Shown one piece after another: positions 1-8,814 of a stretch of 64,000 nucleotides of DNA; positions within the stretch are counted from its first letter, which is position 1; each line of letters opens with the position of its first letter. Origin of the DNA: an uncultured Brevibacillus sp. (GTDB taxonomy: Bacteria > Bacillota > Bacilli > Brevibacillales > Brevibacillaceae). The stretch covers positions 1-64,000 of the forward strand of contig NZ_CANMZW010000004.1 in assembly GCF_947502445.1 (NCBI RefSeq), read 5' to 3'. Under the pieces are notes generated by a model. The model was not told the origin of the DNA, did not search any database, and worked only from the letters and a program-made list of their open reading frames with translations. The translations under genes and the position numbers were made by a program.

Positions 1-134
1 CGATACAAACCAATTCATAAGATGTTTGTTTTTCTTTAAGTGAAGAGAGCATCATATCCCATCCTTTTATGCAAGATCACTAATATTATAACACATTAAC
101 GCGGTGATTTGCGAAAATAATTGACGTGAAATAT

Positions 135-159
135 GGCTGCCGAGACTTTCTCGACAGCC
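135..159 (-). terminator. Intrinsic terminator of corA
   Basis: Read on the minus strand, an 11-bp stem (one G-T wobble) with a three-base loop lies 11 bases past the corA stop codon. The T tract is poor, so termination may be partial. Confidence 0.55.
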
Positions 160-170
160 TGAGTGGCTGA

Positions 171-1106
171 TTAGAGCCACTCTTTCTTTTTGAAAATGAT
201 GTACATCGTGATCCCAATCGCCGCCATGCAGCCCAGAACGATATAGTAACCGTAGCGAGTATGCAACTCTGGCATCACATCGAAGTTCATCCCGTATATT
301 CCTGTCACAATCGTGAGCGGCATAAAAATCGTCGTTAACGCTGTAAACACGCGCATGATGTCATTGGCTCGTCCAGCAAGTGCGGCTTGGTAGGCTTCTC
401 GCAAGTTCCCGATGAGATCGCGAAAGGTCTCAAAGCTTTCCACGATTTTACTCGCATCTTCTACAATATCGCCAAAGTACTTTCGCAAATAAGGTTGAAT
501 GAGCGGAAGTTCTTTTTTATGCAGGGCGTCAATCAAGTCTCTTTGAGGTACGAGCATTTTACGCGCATACAAGATTTCACTGCGCAGTCCGATGATTTGG
601 TCCAAATGGGATTTTCGTGTGTTCATCAAGATTTGTTCTTCCAGATCTTCAATCAGGTCTTCAATTTTTTCGATAACATCAAAATACCGATCGACAATTT
701 GGTCTACCAGATAGTAGAGAAAAGCATCGGGACGGTTGACTTCTTTTTCACGGATAATAGCAAGCATCGATGTAAACTCTGGTGCCTCTTGCTTCGTTAC
801 CGTAATGATGGCATTGCTTCCGAGAAAAATATTGATCTCCCGTAAAAAAATGTCCTGATCATGAAAGGCGATCCCGTTGATCACCATAAAGTAATGATCG
901 TCGTAAAACTGAAGCTTTGGCCGCTGCTCCTCCTCATCGATGCAGTCCTCTACCGCCAGATGATGTAACCCAAAGATTGGTTGCAAAATATCGAGGTCAA
1001 ACGGTGTAGCGTCGATCCAATAAAAGCCTTTGTCAGGCGGAGTCGCAGCTTCTTCGATGTCATCGATCATGGTTATGATTCCGTTTTGAATCAATCTTAT
1101 CTTCAT
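171..1106 (-). CDS. corA: CorA family magnesium/divalent cation transporter
   Basis: Predicted inner membrane Mg2+ (possibly Co2+/Ni2+) channel of the CorA family, which acts as a pentamer. The 311-residue protein has the expected plan: a long acidic, helical cytoplasmic N-terminal domain, then two membrane helices close to the C-terminus. The signature YGMN lies at residues 271-274, followed by the short acidic loop and the second helix, and the protein ends in a basic tail (KKKEWL). The ATG at 1106 is preceded by GGAGA at good spacing. The gene stands alone with its own terminator. I looked for an M-box Mg2+ riboswitch upstream and did not find one. Family assignment is firm; ion preference is not. 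Confidence 0.93.
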   Translation of the reverse strand: MKIRLIQNGIITMIDDIEEAATPPDKGFYWIDATPFDLDILQPIFGLHHLAVEDCIDEEEQRPKLQFYDDHYFMVINGIAFHDQDIFLREINIFLGSNAIITVTKQEAPEFTSMLAIIREKEVNRPDAFLYYLVDQIVDRYFDVIEKIEDLIEDLEEQILMNTRKSHLDQIIGLRSEILYARKMLVPQRDLIDALHKKELPLIQPYLRKYFGDIVEDASKIVESFETFRDLIGNLREAYQAALAGRANDIMRVFTALTTIFMPLTIVTGIYGMNFDVMPELHTRYGYYIVLGCMAAIGITMYIIFKKKEWL

Positions 1107-1490
1107 GAGTCATTCTCCTGCAGGTGGATTGTGGGGATGAAGACAGTCTCGGCATTATTCGGGTGAGAATCAGCTCATAGGCGTTGCGCAGCGACGGAGA
1201 GCTGGGTGGTTGTTTGGCCACACCTTGGTCGTTGGACTTGGATGTTTTCATTCAAGTCATGCCCCCTAAGCCTCGATAGAGGTTTTCTCTTATGCTTATG
1301 TCAACAGGCACGTCTGCTTGCGAAAAAGCTCTCCATCAGATTCTCTTCGTTCCAAATAATACCGCATGTTTCCAAAAATAGTGTTCCTCATTATCTGGAA
1401 ATCATCTCAATCATTTTATCTTATAGGGAAGTTTCCGTACATCTTTTCGGCATACTAGCAGTATAACGAGAATGTGGAAAGGTGGACTGT
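1107..1490. other. Intergenic region between divergent corA and secreted protein gene
   Basis: No convincing gene. It holds the corA ribosome binding site and a 10-bp inverted repeat around 1237-1260 (GACTTGGATG / CATTCAAGTC, one wobble) with no T tract on either side. Promoters for both flanking genes must lie here, but I could not assign them with confidence. Confidence 0.4.
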
Positions 1491-2288
1491 ATGGATATGT
1501 GGGTAAGCAATTGGCTTGGAGTGATAGGGAGCATGATCTGGGGGCTAGGAGTAATGGCAACAGGACAAGCAGTACCTCCACAAGACCCTGGTCAGCTGAC
1601 TCCGGCTCCAGTTGTCTATGAAGAGATTCAAATAAAACGGCAGGATGTGACAGGTGACGGAAGACCGGATATCGTGACTCTTTTAGGCAAGCGTTTTGCC
1701 GCTGACAGCCCATACTTCGAGCGACTTAAGGTCATGGTACAGGACCCAGTGGCAAAGAAAACATCCTTTTTTACGACTGCTTATGGAGGCTATCAGCCGC
1801 AAATGTCCTTTTGCGACTTCACGGGTAATCAGGCGAAACAAATACTGGTTCAAGCACCAACAGGAGGCAGTGGGGGCACTTCGGATTATTATTTATTCAG
1901 TGACAAAGATAACAATCCTGTCGTCCTGCCAATCCCGCAATCCTTGACCATTTCGGGAGAATTTCAGGATAACTACAAGGTACAGCTGGTGATCAAAGAG
2001 ACGAATCAAACAACGCTACTAGATGTAAGTGACCGCAAGAACATCTATGAGGCGGCTGGGGTATACAAAAATGGAAAGCTCGTGCAGCCGACAGAGGTAA
2101 TGCCAAATACGTTCAGTGTATTAGAGCCTATCGATGAAAATGGCGATGGCATCTGCGAGCTGAAAGGAATCCAGCGGGTAAGTGGTGTAACCAATGCCGA
2201 TACGATTGCTTATGTTGAGTCCATTTGGAAATGGGATAATAACAAGTGGAAGCTGCAAAGTACAAAGGTAAAAAAAGCAGAGATGTAA
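1491..2288 (+). CDS. Secreted/anchored protein with FG-GAP (VCBS)-like repeats
   Basis: Function unknown. The ATG at 1491 is chosen because AGGTGG lies five bases upstream; an in-frame GTG at 1482 is less likely. The N-terminus is a hydrophobic signal or anchor segment (to about residue 25), followed by a Pro-rich linker. The body carries calcium-loop-like motifs of the FG-GAP/VCBS type: DVTGDGRPDIV near the start, CDFTGNQAK in the middle and DENGDGICEL near the C-terminus. It also has a Gly-rich PTGGSGGTSDYY segment. A clear paralogue lies at 50213-51106, with the same order of motifs and the same C-terminal pattern ending in a Trp-rich KW segment. It is probably extracellular or cell-wall associated. 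It is followed by a hairpin terminator and is apparently monocistronic. Confidence 0.75.
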   Translation: MDMWVSNWLGVIGSMIWGLGVMATGQAVPPQDPGQLTPAPVVYEEIQIKRQDVTGDGRPDIVTLLGKRFAADSPYFERLKVMVQDPVAKKTSFFTTAYGGYQPQMSFCDFTGNQAKQILVQAPTGGSGGTSDYYLFSDKDNNPVVLPIPQSLTISGEFQDNYKVQLVIKETNQTTLLDVSDRKNIYEAAGVYKNGKLVQPTEVMPNTFSVLEPIDENGDGICELKGIQRVSGVTNADTIAYVESIWKWDNNKWKLQSTKVKKAEM

Positions 2289-2295
2289 TAACAAG

Positions 2296-2330
2296 AGGAC
2301 TTCTATTTGCAAAAGGCAGATGGAAGTCCT
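2296..2330 (+). terminator. Hairpin terminator after the FG-GAP-like gene
   Basis: A 15-bp stem with wobbles (2296-2310 with 2316-2330) and a five-base loop begins eight bases after the stop codon. The downstream T tract is weak (GTTTCGCTT). Confidence 0.55.
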
Positions 2331-2380
2331 GTTTCGCTTGTACTGCGTGGCTTATTCACAAATAAGCCTTCTGCCTCTTG

Positions 2381-2410
2381 TTTACACTGCCTTATCTTCG
2401 GGTATATAAT
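2381..2410 (+). promoter_or_regulatory. Putative sigma-A promoter of hemAT
   Basis: TTTACA (2381-2386) and a perfect TATAAT (2405-2410) are separated by 18 bases, about 90 bases upstream of the hemAT start. Confidence 0.6.
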
Positions 2411-2502
2411 TGAAAGGATGTACAAGATTGGAAAGCTATTCTCGTGTATATACTTCACGCTACTATGTATAGAATATTCACGCAAAAAAAGGAGTCCACC
2501 CT

Positions 2503-3819
2503 ATGAGTACATGCCCGTTTTCCAGTTTGTTCGGAGGCAAAGGAAAAGCGAGAAGGGAGTCTTTTTTTCTAGATAGCAAGGAAAAGGGAGAAGTGAAGAT
2601 AAAGGCCCAGTCAGAGCTTGCCAAGCAGCTGACCCTCATTCATTTGACGGAGGAAGACTTGGCGGTTGCGAAAACACTACAGCCCATTATCGTTGAACAT
2701 ATCGATAAAATCGTTGATTACTTCTATGAAAATATTGAAAAAGAAGAAATCCTCATGACGATTATCCATAATAACAGTACGATCCAGCGGTTGAAGCAAA
2801 CGTTGACCCGGCATATTACCGAGATGTTCAGCGGTCGGATCGACAGTGATTATATCGAGCAGCGCAGTCGAATTGCAGTGATGCACATGAGAATCGGCCT
2901 GGAACCGAAATGGTATATGTGTGCGTTTCAAAATTTGCTCATTTCCATTATGGACATTATCAATGAAAGAATCAGCGACAAACAGGAATTTGTACATGCG
3001 ATTCAGGTTGTAACCAAAATTCTCAATATTGAACAGCAAATCGTTCTTGAGGAGTATGAAAAGGAGCACGAGCGTGCACGTCAAAAAGAGCAGGACAAAA
3101 AAGACGAGCTGCGCATCGCTCTCACGAATTCCGCTCATGAGCTGGCGGCTGTCTCCGAGGAAAACAGCGCTTCTGTCGAGCAGTTAACGGAGCAATCACG
3201 CGAAGTGCTTCGTTTTGCGGAAAATGGATCGGGTTTTTCAAACACGGCAGAGGAGCTGTCCAAGGAAGGCAAGGAGAAGCTGGAGAAGCAGCAGGAGCAG
3301 ATGGGACTCATTCAGAATAGTGTGAAGCAAATCTCCGAAGAAATGAACACGCTGGAAGGAAACGCAGAAAAGATCCGTGGAATTGTTGACGTGGTGACAG
3401 CGATTGCCGAGCAAACCAATCTGTTGGCACTGAATGCTGCGATTGAGGCTGCGAGAGCAGGTGAACAAGGACGAGGGTTTGCTGTTGTTGCTGACGAGGT
3501 TCGCAAGCTTGCTGAGCAAACGAAAAAATCCGTATTTGGCGTACGTGAATTGATAGAAAAGACGAATGAGCAGACGAGTGTTCTGTCCTCGGTTGTGGTG
3601 GAAATTCAAAAATTGGTACAATCGAGCTCGAAGATGACCAACGAAACAAACGCTTTTTTTGAAGGGATCATGAGTGCTGTGGCAGATAGTAAGGACCAAA
3701 GCATGCGAATACAAAAGGAGCTGGAAAACTTTTTCCGGGTCATGGAGGATATGAACCAAGCGGTCGCTCAGGTAGCAATCTCTGCGGATGAGCTCTCCGA
3801 TATCACTGAAAATCTGTAA
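2503..3819 (+). CDS. hemAT: Heme-based aerotaxis transducer HemAT
   Basis: Soluble chemoreceptor that binds oxygen through heme and signals to CheA. Residues ~35-195 form a globin-coupled-sensor domain. The [12 protein letters not shown] motif carries the likely proximal heme ligand His128, and Tyr73/Tyr75 in DYFYENIE are candidates for the distal pocket. The C-terminal part is a methyl-accepting signalling domain with the canonical hairpin tip at about 303-340 ([20 protein letters not shown]). No membrane segments are present. At 438 residues it matches the family length. The ATG at 2503 follows AAAGGAG. A Cys/Gly/Lys-rich N-terminal extension of about 30 residues precedes the globin fold. 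Monocistronic, with its own promoter and terminator. Confidence 0.93.
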   Translation: MSTCPFSSLFGGKGKARRESFFLDSKEKGEVKIKAQSELAKQLTLIHLTEEDLAVAKTLQPIIVEHIDKIVDYFYENIEKEEILMTIIHNNSTIQRLKQTLTRHITEMFSGRIDSDYIEQRSRIAVMHMRIGLEPKWYMCAFQNLLISIMDIINERISDKQEFVHAIQVVTKILNIEQQIVLEEYEKEHERARQKEQDKKDELRIALTNSAHELAAVSEENSASVEQLTEQSREVLRFAENGSGFSNTAEELSKEGKEKLEKQQEQMGLIQNSVKQISEEMNTLEGNAEKIRGIVDVVTAIAEQTNLLALNAAIEAARAGEQGRGFAVVADEVRKLAEQTKKSVFGVRELIEKTNEQTSVLSSVVVEIQKLVQSSSKMTNETNAFFEGIMSAVADSKDQSMRIQKELENFFRVMEDMNQAVAQVAISADELSDITENL

Positions 3820-3834
3820 AAGTAATTCCGTATG

Positions 3835-3876
3835 AACAAACACACCCCGTTATCACCAGGTGGTGTGTTTGTTTTT
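3835..3876 (+). terminator. Intrinsic terminator of hemAT
   Basis: Perfect 12-bp stem (3835-3846 with 3862-3873), loop of 15 bases, then TTTTTA. Confidence 0.85.
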
Positions 3877-3993
3877 ATCCAAATTTAATGGATCGGAATA
3901 TACTGTTGAAAGAAGCACGAAAGCAGGAGGGCTTGTATCGCCAAAAATCCCCGCGACATAAAGCTGGAGTAAGGTCATCGACATGGATGAGCC

Positions 3994-4119
3994 TCAGTAG
4001 CCACTTGTCGGGGGATGCTTGTCCATGCTGAGCGTAAGCGATTCAAGAGCCTGTCTGAGCTCAACTGGAGAAGGAAAACGCAAGGACCCAAATGCTCTTT
4101 CTAAGCTTTCGTGATTCAT
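3994..4119 (-). pseudogene. Probable N-terminal remnant of a cysteine dioxygenase-like gene
   Basis: A 41-codon frame starts at an ATG (4117-4119) preceded by a perfect GGAGGTT at four bases. The peptide (MNHESLERAFGSLRFPSP..., then ELRQALESL) resembles, from memory, the N-terminus of YubC-type cysteine dioxygenases, which are about 160 residues long with a cupin fold. The frame stops where the conserved YGRN and metal-binding HDHG region should begin, and no continuation of that sequence is visible in any frame downstream. I read this as a gene remnant left by a deletion. It could also be a genuine small protein, because start site and ribosome binding site are intact. Confidence 0.4.
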
Positions 4120-4372
4120 GAATAACCTCCAAAACCTCAGCTTTCATGCTGTATGATATGAAAACGGGTCTGGAGCGGTGAAAAATAAGGGACATTTGTT
4201 CATAGTGAGCAAAAGATTGATGACAGCCGACAGCGGTTGGCTCTATCATAGAGGTACGGTCATGTTGGCCGCACAGGTCGATTTGGGGAAACGCCCCCAT
4301 CAAGTAAATCGCTTAGGTTTGTTCAGATCAGGTGTTTCATTTACTCATTTCCGAACATGAGGAGGCATGAGC

Positions 4373-4408
4373 ATGTCAACTGCCATAATCAGTGTACGCG
4401 CCAGCTAA
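4373..4408 (+). CDS. Putative 11-residue leader peptide of the MFS efflux gene
   Basis: An AGGAGG at 4360-4365 lies seven bases before this ATG, which opens an 11-codon frame (MSTAIISVRAS, stop at 4406-4408). Codons 8-9 (Val-Arg) coincide with the first arm of the downstream hairpin set. A strong ribosome binding site in front of a tiny frame and a sequestered downstream site is the classic layout of drug-inducible translational attenuation. The leader role is inference. Confidence 0.5.
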   Translation: MSTAIISVRAS

Positions 4409-4453
4409 TTGGGGGCGTACGATCTAAACCGCCTGGAATTGTCAGGAGGGTTT
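4394..4453 (+). promoter_or_regulatory. Putative translational attenuator hiding the MFS ribosome binding site
   Basis: Four segments are visible. Segment 1 GTACGC (4394-4399) pairs with segment 2 GCGTAC (4415-4420). Segment 3 AAACC/CCTG (4426-4435) pairs with segment 4 CAGG/GGTTT (4443-4453), burying the AGGAGGG Shine-Dalgarno at 4444-4450. Alternative pairing of GGCG (4414-4417) with CGCC (4430-4433) would release segment 4 if a ribosome stalled on segment 1. Confidence 0.5.
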
Positions 4454-4458
4454 GGATA

Positions 4459-5631
4459 ATGATGAATGTAAAAGCTTATTTGTATGTCAATGCATTGTCT
4501 TCTTTGGGGTCCCGGATGGACTTGATTGCGTGCAGTGCGTTGATTTTAACCTTTGAACATAGTGCTTATTGGCTAACCGCCTTTTTTGTCATGCGCCAGG
4601 TTGGAGGCATGCTGTTCAGTCCTTTTGCAGGGATGCTTGCTGACAGAGTGGACAGAAGAAAAGCGATGATCGCAAGTGATTTCGGGGCAGGGCTGGCTGT
4701 TCTGGCGATTCTCATCTTCCCGAATCCAATTGTCGTCATTACAGCTGCCTTTTTGAAAGGGATGCTCTACACCTTGTTTCACATCGGCTTCCAGTCTTCC
4801 CTGCCGCAAATGTTTGGTTCTGCGCAGCTGATCAAAATCAATGGACTTACCGTTCGGCTGGAGTCGATTGTTGGGATTGTCGGGTTTGCTCTGGGAGGAT
4901 TTTTGACCGATCATTTCGGTTATTCGCTCGTTATCGCGTGCAATGCAGCCAGTTTTTTGTTTTCGGCTCTGATACTTACCCGAATTCGCTGGGAGAGTAC
5001 CATCACTCGGCAAGTCAGCTCGGCTGCTGGTGACAGTGGCGAGGCTGGGTCTAGTGGCCTTGCTTCTACATTGATTTATTTGCGTACGCAGCCTATTTTG
5101 CTTGCGATTAGTATTCTGGCGTTGTTTGAGTCTGTCAGCACCGCTGCACATAATTATGGATTGCCCTTTTTGGCTGATCAGCTTCTGGCAGGGGACGCGA
5201 CCTTGCATGGCGTAATGTGGTCAGCGATGAGTGTCGGTGCACTGGGCGGCTCTTATCTTGCTTCCCGTTTGCGCATTCCACTTGTTACAGGAGTGCTCAC
5301 CGTGTCCTTACTGACAGCCGTAGTCGTTACGTTTGCCTTCGCAGTTACTGATCAGTGGATAGTGCTGCTGCTGCTGGCAGGCGCAGGCGTATTTGCGGGG
5401 AGTGCCCAAGTGTACAAGAGCACGATTTTGCAACAAGCCGATAACCAGATTCGCGGCAGAGTAATGGGAGTACAGGGGTTACTTAGCAGAATGGGGTTTT
5501 TTATCGGGTTTGTGGCTGCACCACCGCTTGCCATCTCGTTTGGGTTGTTCAAAATGATGGTACTTGCACAAGGGGTATTTTTACTGAGTGTTATCTGTCT
5601 TTTCAGCTACGTGAAGCTTGGGAAGCAGTAG
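4459..5631 (+). CDS. MFS drug efflux transporter (MefA/YfiS-like)
   Basis: Predicted 12-helix proton-coupled exporter of the major facilitator superfamily, of the type grouped with macrolide efflux proteins. The 390-residue protein begins MMNVKAYLYVN at an ATG at 4459 with AGGAGGG eight bases upstream; in-frame codons further upstream have no support. The MFS signature GMLADRVDRRK lies in the loop between helices 2 and 3, and ILQQADNQIRGRVMG in the C-terminal half is typical of this subgroup. Substrate cannot be read from sequence. Upstream lie a putative leader peptide and hairpins that enclose the ribosome binding site, suggesting induction by a translation inhibitor. The gene is followed 51 bases later by yunB on the same strand, with no clear terminator between them. 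Confidence 0.85.
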   Translation: MMNVKAYLYVNALSSLGSRMDLIACSALILTFEHSAYWLTAFFVMRQVGGMLFSPFAGMLADRVDRRKAMIASDFGAGLAVLAILIFPNPIVVITAAFLKGMLYTLFHIGFQSSLPQMFGSAQLIKINGLTVRLESIVGIVGFALGGFLTDHFGYSLVIACNAASFLFSALILTRIRWESTITRQVSSAAGDSGEAGSSGLASTLIYLRTQPILLAISILALFESVSTAAHNYGLPFLADQLLAGDATLHGVMWSAMSVGALGGSYLASRLRIPLVTGVLTVSLLTAVVVTFAFAVTDQWIVLLLLAGAGVFAGSAQVYKSTILQQADNQIRGRVMGVQGLLSRMGFFIGFVAAPPLAISFGLFKMMVLAQGVFLLSVICLFSYVKLGKQ

Positions 5632-5682
5632 TCTTTTTTGCTCCCTCCCACCATAGGATGTACCAATTGGGAGGTGACGGGA

Positions 5683-6405
5683 GTGGCCCTGTTTCGACCC
5701 CGTCGGCGTTGGAGGAACCCGCTTTCCCCGATGAAAGCGATTTTGATCGCGCTGGTGATTTTTTTAGTGATGTCCATCCAGTTTCTGTTCTTTTTGCAAG
5801 AACGGCTGGAACCGACGCTCTTGATCCTGGCTTCGCAAAAAGCGGAGCAGCTGGCAAAGGAAGCTATTACAGATGCGGTAACCAAGCGGATATCCCAGCA
5901 AGGTGTCGATTTTAATCAGATCGTCAAGATTGAGAAGAACAATGAGGGGCAGATTCAGGCGTATCAGTTTAACTTCAAAGAGTACGCGCGAATTGTGGGA
6001 GAAACGACATCACGCATTCAAAATAAGCTTCAGGAGTTTGAGGAGGATAAGGTAGACCGTACGATTCCGCTTGGCCTTGCAACAGGAAACAGCTTTTTGG
6101 CGAATATGGGACCGAATCTGCCCATAACGTTTGCGCCGATCGGGTCGGTGAAGACCAAGCTGGAAACGGAATTAAAGGAAGCTGGCATCAACATGGTACT
6201 GGCGACCGTCTACATTTTTGTGGAGGTTGATTTGCGGATTGTCATTCCGTTCGCGACAGACGAGCAGACGATCACGACAAAAATCCCGATCACTCACTCG
6301 CTCATCATCGGCGATGTACCGCAATATTTATACAACAACCCCGAGGGCAAACCAGATGTACCGCGTGCACAGGGCGATGGGTACAATGATCCGGCTGGGG
6401 ATTAA
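5683..6405 (+). CDS. yunB: Sporulation protein YunB
   Basis: Homologue of YunB, a mother-cell sporulation protein of unknown biochemical role. The GTG at 5683 is preferred because GGAGGTGA lies five bases upstream. The 240-residue product has a short basic N-terminus (ALFRPRRRWRNP), one membrane helix at about residues 18-38 and a long extracytoplasmic domain with the family features VTKRISQQGVDF, GLATGNSFLANMGPNLPI and a C-terminal THSLIIGDVPQYLYN. The last ~20 residues are Pro/Gly/Asp-rich. In Bacillus subtilis yunB sits beside lytH/yunA and lipA; here those genes lie 20-30 kb away in the same window. A strong terminator follows immediately. Confidence 0.9.
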   Translation: MALFRPRRRWRNPLSPMKAILIALVIFLVMSIQFLFFLQERLEPTLLILASQKAEQLAKEAITDAVTKRISQQGVDFNQIVKIEKNNEGQIQAYQFNFKEYARIVGETTSRIQNKLQEFEEDKVDRTIPLGLATGNSFLANMGPNLPITFAPIGSVKTKLETELKEAGINMVLATVYIFVEVDLRIVIPFATDEQTITTKIPITHSLIIGDVPQYLYNNPEGKPDVPRAQGDGYNDPAGD

Positions 6406-6408
6406 GAG

Positions 6409-6437
6409 AGCGACAGCGTGGGCTGTCGCTTTTTTTG
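6409..6437 (+). terminator. Intrinsic terminator of yunB
   Basis: AGCGACAG (6409-6416) pairs with CTGTCGCT (6423-6430), followed by TTTTTTT. The same stem sequence recurs at 9487 and 11740. Confidence 0.9.
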
Positions 6438-6485
6438 TGTGCGAGCGGAAGGGCTGGCTGGTTTGATTGTCGTCGGAAAACATCA

Positions 6486-7895
6486 TCACGGCGCTGAAAG
6501 CTTACTGAGGTCGCCAAGCAGACGTTGCAATTCTCCTGCAGTACGATCAGAGAAATGTTTCTCAACAGAAAAATGACTTTTTACAAAGTGATTGTTCACG
6601 AGAAGATGAAAATCCAGCGTGGTTTTTCTCTCTAAATTTATGATTATAACTTGTGCAGAGGCAACTTCTTTTTCTTTCAAAAAGCCAAGGATGGCTTTCT
6701 GCAAGGCTTCATTTTGTTTCTGTGTTTCAACATCAAAGCTTTGATAGACTTTCAATTGATCCTCTCGATGCTCATTAATCAAGTCATGTATGATTGATGT
6801 TGTTTCATCCACTTTTATTCGATTTGGCTGAGTGGTATTTCCCAATCCCGTAAATCGGTTCAATAAGTCGGGATCACTGAGCGCCTTTCCGTTCTCATCC
6901 CAAGAAAAAGCATAATAAAAATCATGGATAGTCTTGGGAGTAAAAGAATGTTCGCCAACCTTATATGTTTCCGATCGGTACATTTCAAAGGATAAACGGT
7001 TGGGGGACGATTCATCTAAAACGAATGCAATCGGTCCCAACTCGGGATCATATGCTGGAAGAATGTAGGGTTTGTCTTTTAATAATGATTCAACTAGTTG
7101 TCTCCACGTCTGGTATTCCTCGGGCGGTTGTTTACTTGGAACAGCTGTTTCATTTGAGAGGCTTAGACGCCAATCTTTTTCCTTGTCCAGCACAACCTGT
7201 AGCTTTTTCGCAGGACCATTTTCTCTGTTCCAATTAACAAGAGCCTCATAAGACGAGTCAGTCAAATCAGGGACGGTCAGGGCAAGCGTATTGTTGTCGA
7301 GCCATTGGAGATCACGGATGGGCCAAATAAAGGAATCATCAGAAACGAGCTGCCTGACGGAATCACTGGGATCGACGATTTTCATTTCCACCAGATTGGT
7401 TGTATCGACGAAGACGACAACATTTCTCACGAATTCCGTTCCTTCATTCCTGCCGAAAAGAATCGCAAGCTTGCTTTCGTCAGGAGAAAAGTAAGCTTCT
7501 TGAAAGATGCTTCCTTCACGTAAAGGGAGCGTTTTGATCTCATTACCGTCTTTGAGTTGAACGAGGACATGGCTGCAGAGCTTTGTGCCACAAGAATAAC
7601 CGATATCAGCGAAAGATCCTGCGCTTTTCGATGGGAAGTCTTGAATGACGATACGATTTATTTCCTCTTGTCGCTGCTGCGCATTGTATTGAGCGAGATA
7701 TTCACGCAGGGCAGGGATTGCGTCTACAGGAATCGTTACTTGCTTCGTGTCGAAAGGAATCGTTACTACTTCCTTTGCTTCTGTTTCTGTAGATAGAGCT
7801 TCGGTTGGGGCAGGGATAGCTTTTGGCGGTTCACAGCCAGTTAAGCTGACAGAAAGGACCGATACAAGCAAAAGGGAATGGAGCCAGTTTTTCAT
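6486..7895 (-). CDS. Uncharacterised lipoprotein
   Basis: I do not recognise a family. The 469-residue protein has a lipoprotein signal peptide ending in LTGC with Cys21 as the lipidation site, then a Pro/Thr/Glu-rich linker. The middle contains segments resembling WD40/TolB-like propeller blades (QEAYFSPDESKLAILFGR; IRDLQWLDNNTLALTV), so an extracytoplasmic beta-propeller-like domain is possible. It has only two further cysteines, close together (SCGTKLC), which could form a disulfide. The start ATG at 7895 has a modest GGGTGA upstream. It lies 23 bases downstream of the gene ending at 7919 and probably forms a two-gene operon with it. Confidence 0.7.
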   Translation of the reverse strand: MKNWLHSLLLVSVLSVSLTGCEPPKAIPAPTEALSTETEAKEVVTIPFDTKQVTIPVDAIPALREYLAQYNAQQRQEEINRIVIQDFPSKSAGSFADIGYSCGTKLCSHVLVQLKDGNEIKTLPLREGSIFQEAYFSPDESKLAILFGRNEGTEFVRNVVVFVDTTNLVEMKIVDPSDSVRQLVSDDSFIWPIRDLQWLDNNTLALTVPDLTDSSYEALVNWNRENGPAKKLQVVLDKEKDWRLSLSNETAVPSKQPPEEYQTWRQLVESLLKDKPYILPAYDPELGPIAFVLDESSPNRLSFEMYRSETYKVGEHSFTPKTIHDFYYAFSWDENGKALSDPDLLNRFTGLGNTTQPNRIKVDETTSIIHDLINEHREDQLKVYQSFDVETQKQNEALQKAILGFLKEKEVASAQVIIINLERKTTLDFHLLVNNHFVKSHFSVEKHFSDRTAGELQRLLGDLSKLSAP

Positions 7896-7918
7896 GTGAG
7901 TTCACCCGGGACTTTCTG

Positions 7919-8602
7919 TTATTTCTTTACTGCTTCAAAAAGCGTGCCGTTAAAGGAATAGGGAACCGTCTCTTGCTTGAACTCTGTGACTGGCTTGGTA
8001 TCGTCATCTGGCCGTTTGTACGAGGTGGTGGAGTAATACAGATTTTCACCGTCAAAATGATAGGAACCGTGCAAAGCATAGTATTCTTCCTGAAACGAAG
8101 AGATTTCCTTCAGTGAACCTGTCCAGGCCTCGACAAAACGCCCTTTATCCAGATACCACAAAATGGCTATTTCTACGCTTACCCCTGTTCCTCCGGTATG
8201 CTGAACAATCTGGTAGATTCTTTTATCCCCTATTTCGAGGACAGGCTGCTCCAGATCGAGGCTATCAATTTTCCAAGGCTGTTCAACTGCGAGCTGGTAG
8301 CTGCCGCTTGCCTGTTTATCAAAAAGGAAGAACGTTCCAAGATGAACACCGCCAGTAATCGTTGCGACCACTTCCAGTTCCTCGTCCTGATCAAGATTGA
8401 TTTCCTGAAAGGCTAGTCCTTCCATATAGTGATCCTTCTTCTTGCTTTGTTGTTGAATCCACTGCTTGATCTGGTCTTTGCCTACTCGGGGATGAGCCTG
8501 GCTTGTGCTCACCTGTGACGAGAAGGTATTTGGTGCGTAAAAGGCAGTCATACCAATAACGAGTCCCAGTACAATCGCGCTGGAAACTATTTTTTTCAAC
8601 AA
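7919..8602 (-). CDS. Uncharacterised secreted protein
   Basis: No family recognised. The product (227 residues) starts at a TTG with GAGGTGA six bases upstream; no ATG fits as well. A signal peptide covers roughly residues 1-30 (MLKKIVSSAIVLGLVIGMTAFYA). The mature part contains EINLDQDEELEVVATITGG, a pattern like the repeat-containing secreted protein at 1491-2288, and HTGGTGVSVEIAILWYLDKGRF, but the two proteins do not align throughout. It is the first gene of a likely operon with the lipoprotein ending at 6486, which suggests both act outside the membrane. Confidence 0.7.
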   Translation of the reverse strand: MLKKIVSSAIVLGLVIGMTAFYAPNTFSSQVSTSQAHPRVGKDQIKQWIQQQSKKKDHYMEGLAFQEINLDQDEELEVVATITGGVHLGTFFLFDKQASGSYQLAVEQPWKIDSLDLEQPVLEIGDKRIYQIVQHTGGTGVSVEIAILWYLDKGRFVEAWTGSLKEISSFQEEYYALHGSYHFDGENLYYSTTSYKRPDDDTKPVTEFKQETVPYSFNGTLFEAVKK

Positions 8603-8814
8603 AGCCGTTCACCTCTTCTATCATGATTATCACTGTATAAAAGACGTGAAAGGATGGGCTGCTGTTACAGATTATGTAAAATTTATTTTGTTTAATGATT
8701 TGGTATTGTGTAAAATAAATGGAATGCTTCCGTGAATGGATGTGTATTCATGAAAAAGCTATGGATTGCCGTCGAGTAATGATTTGGACATGTGCGGTGA
8801 TGGGGAGGTAGAAA

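Noticed and set aside
1107-1480. M-box (Mg2+ riboswitch) upstream of corA
   Set aside because: Conserved M-box blocks are not present on the minus strand; only an isolated inverted repeat is seen.
3238-3843. Minus-strand frame of 201 codons across hemAT
   Set aside because: Antisense to the receptor's signalling domain; its start lies in the hemAT terminator.
8603-8814. Tiny frames (9-23 codons) between the secreted protein and HAD genes
   Set aside because: No ribosome binding sites and no coding character.
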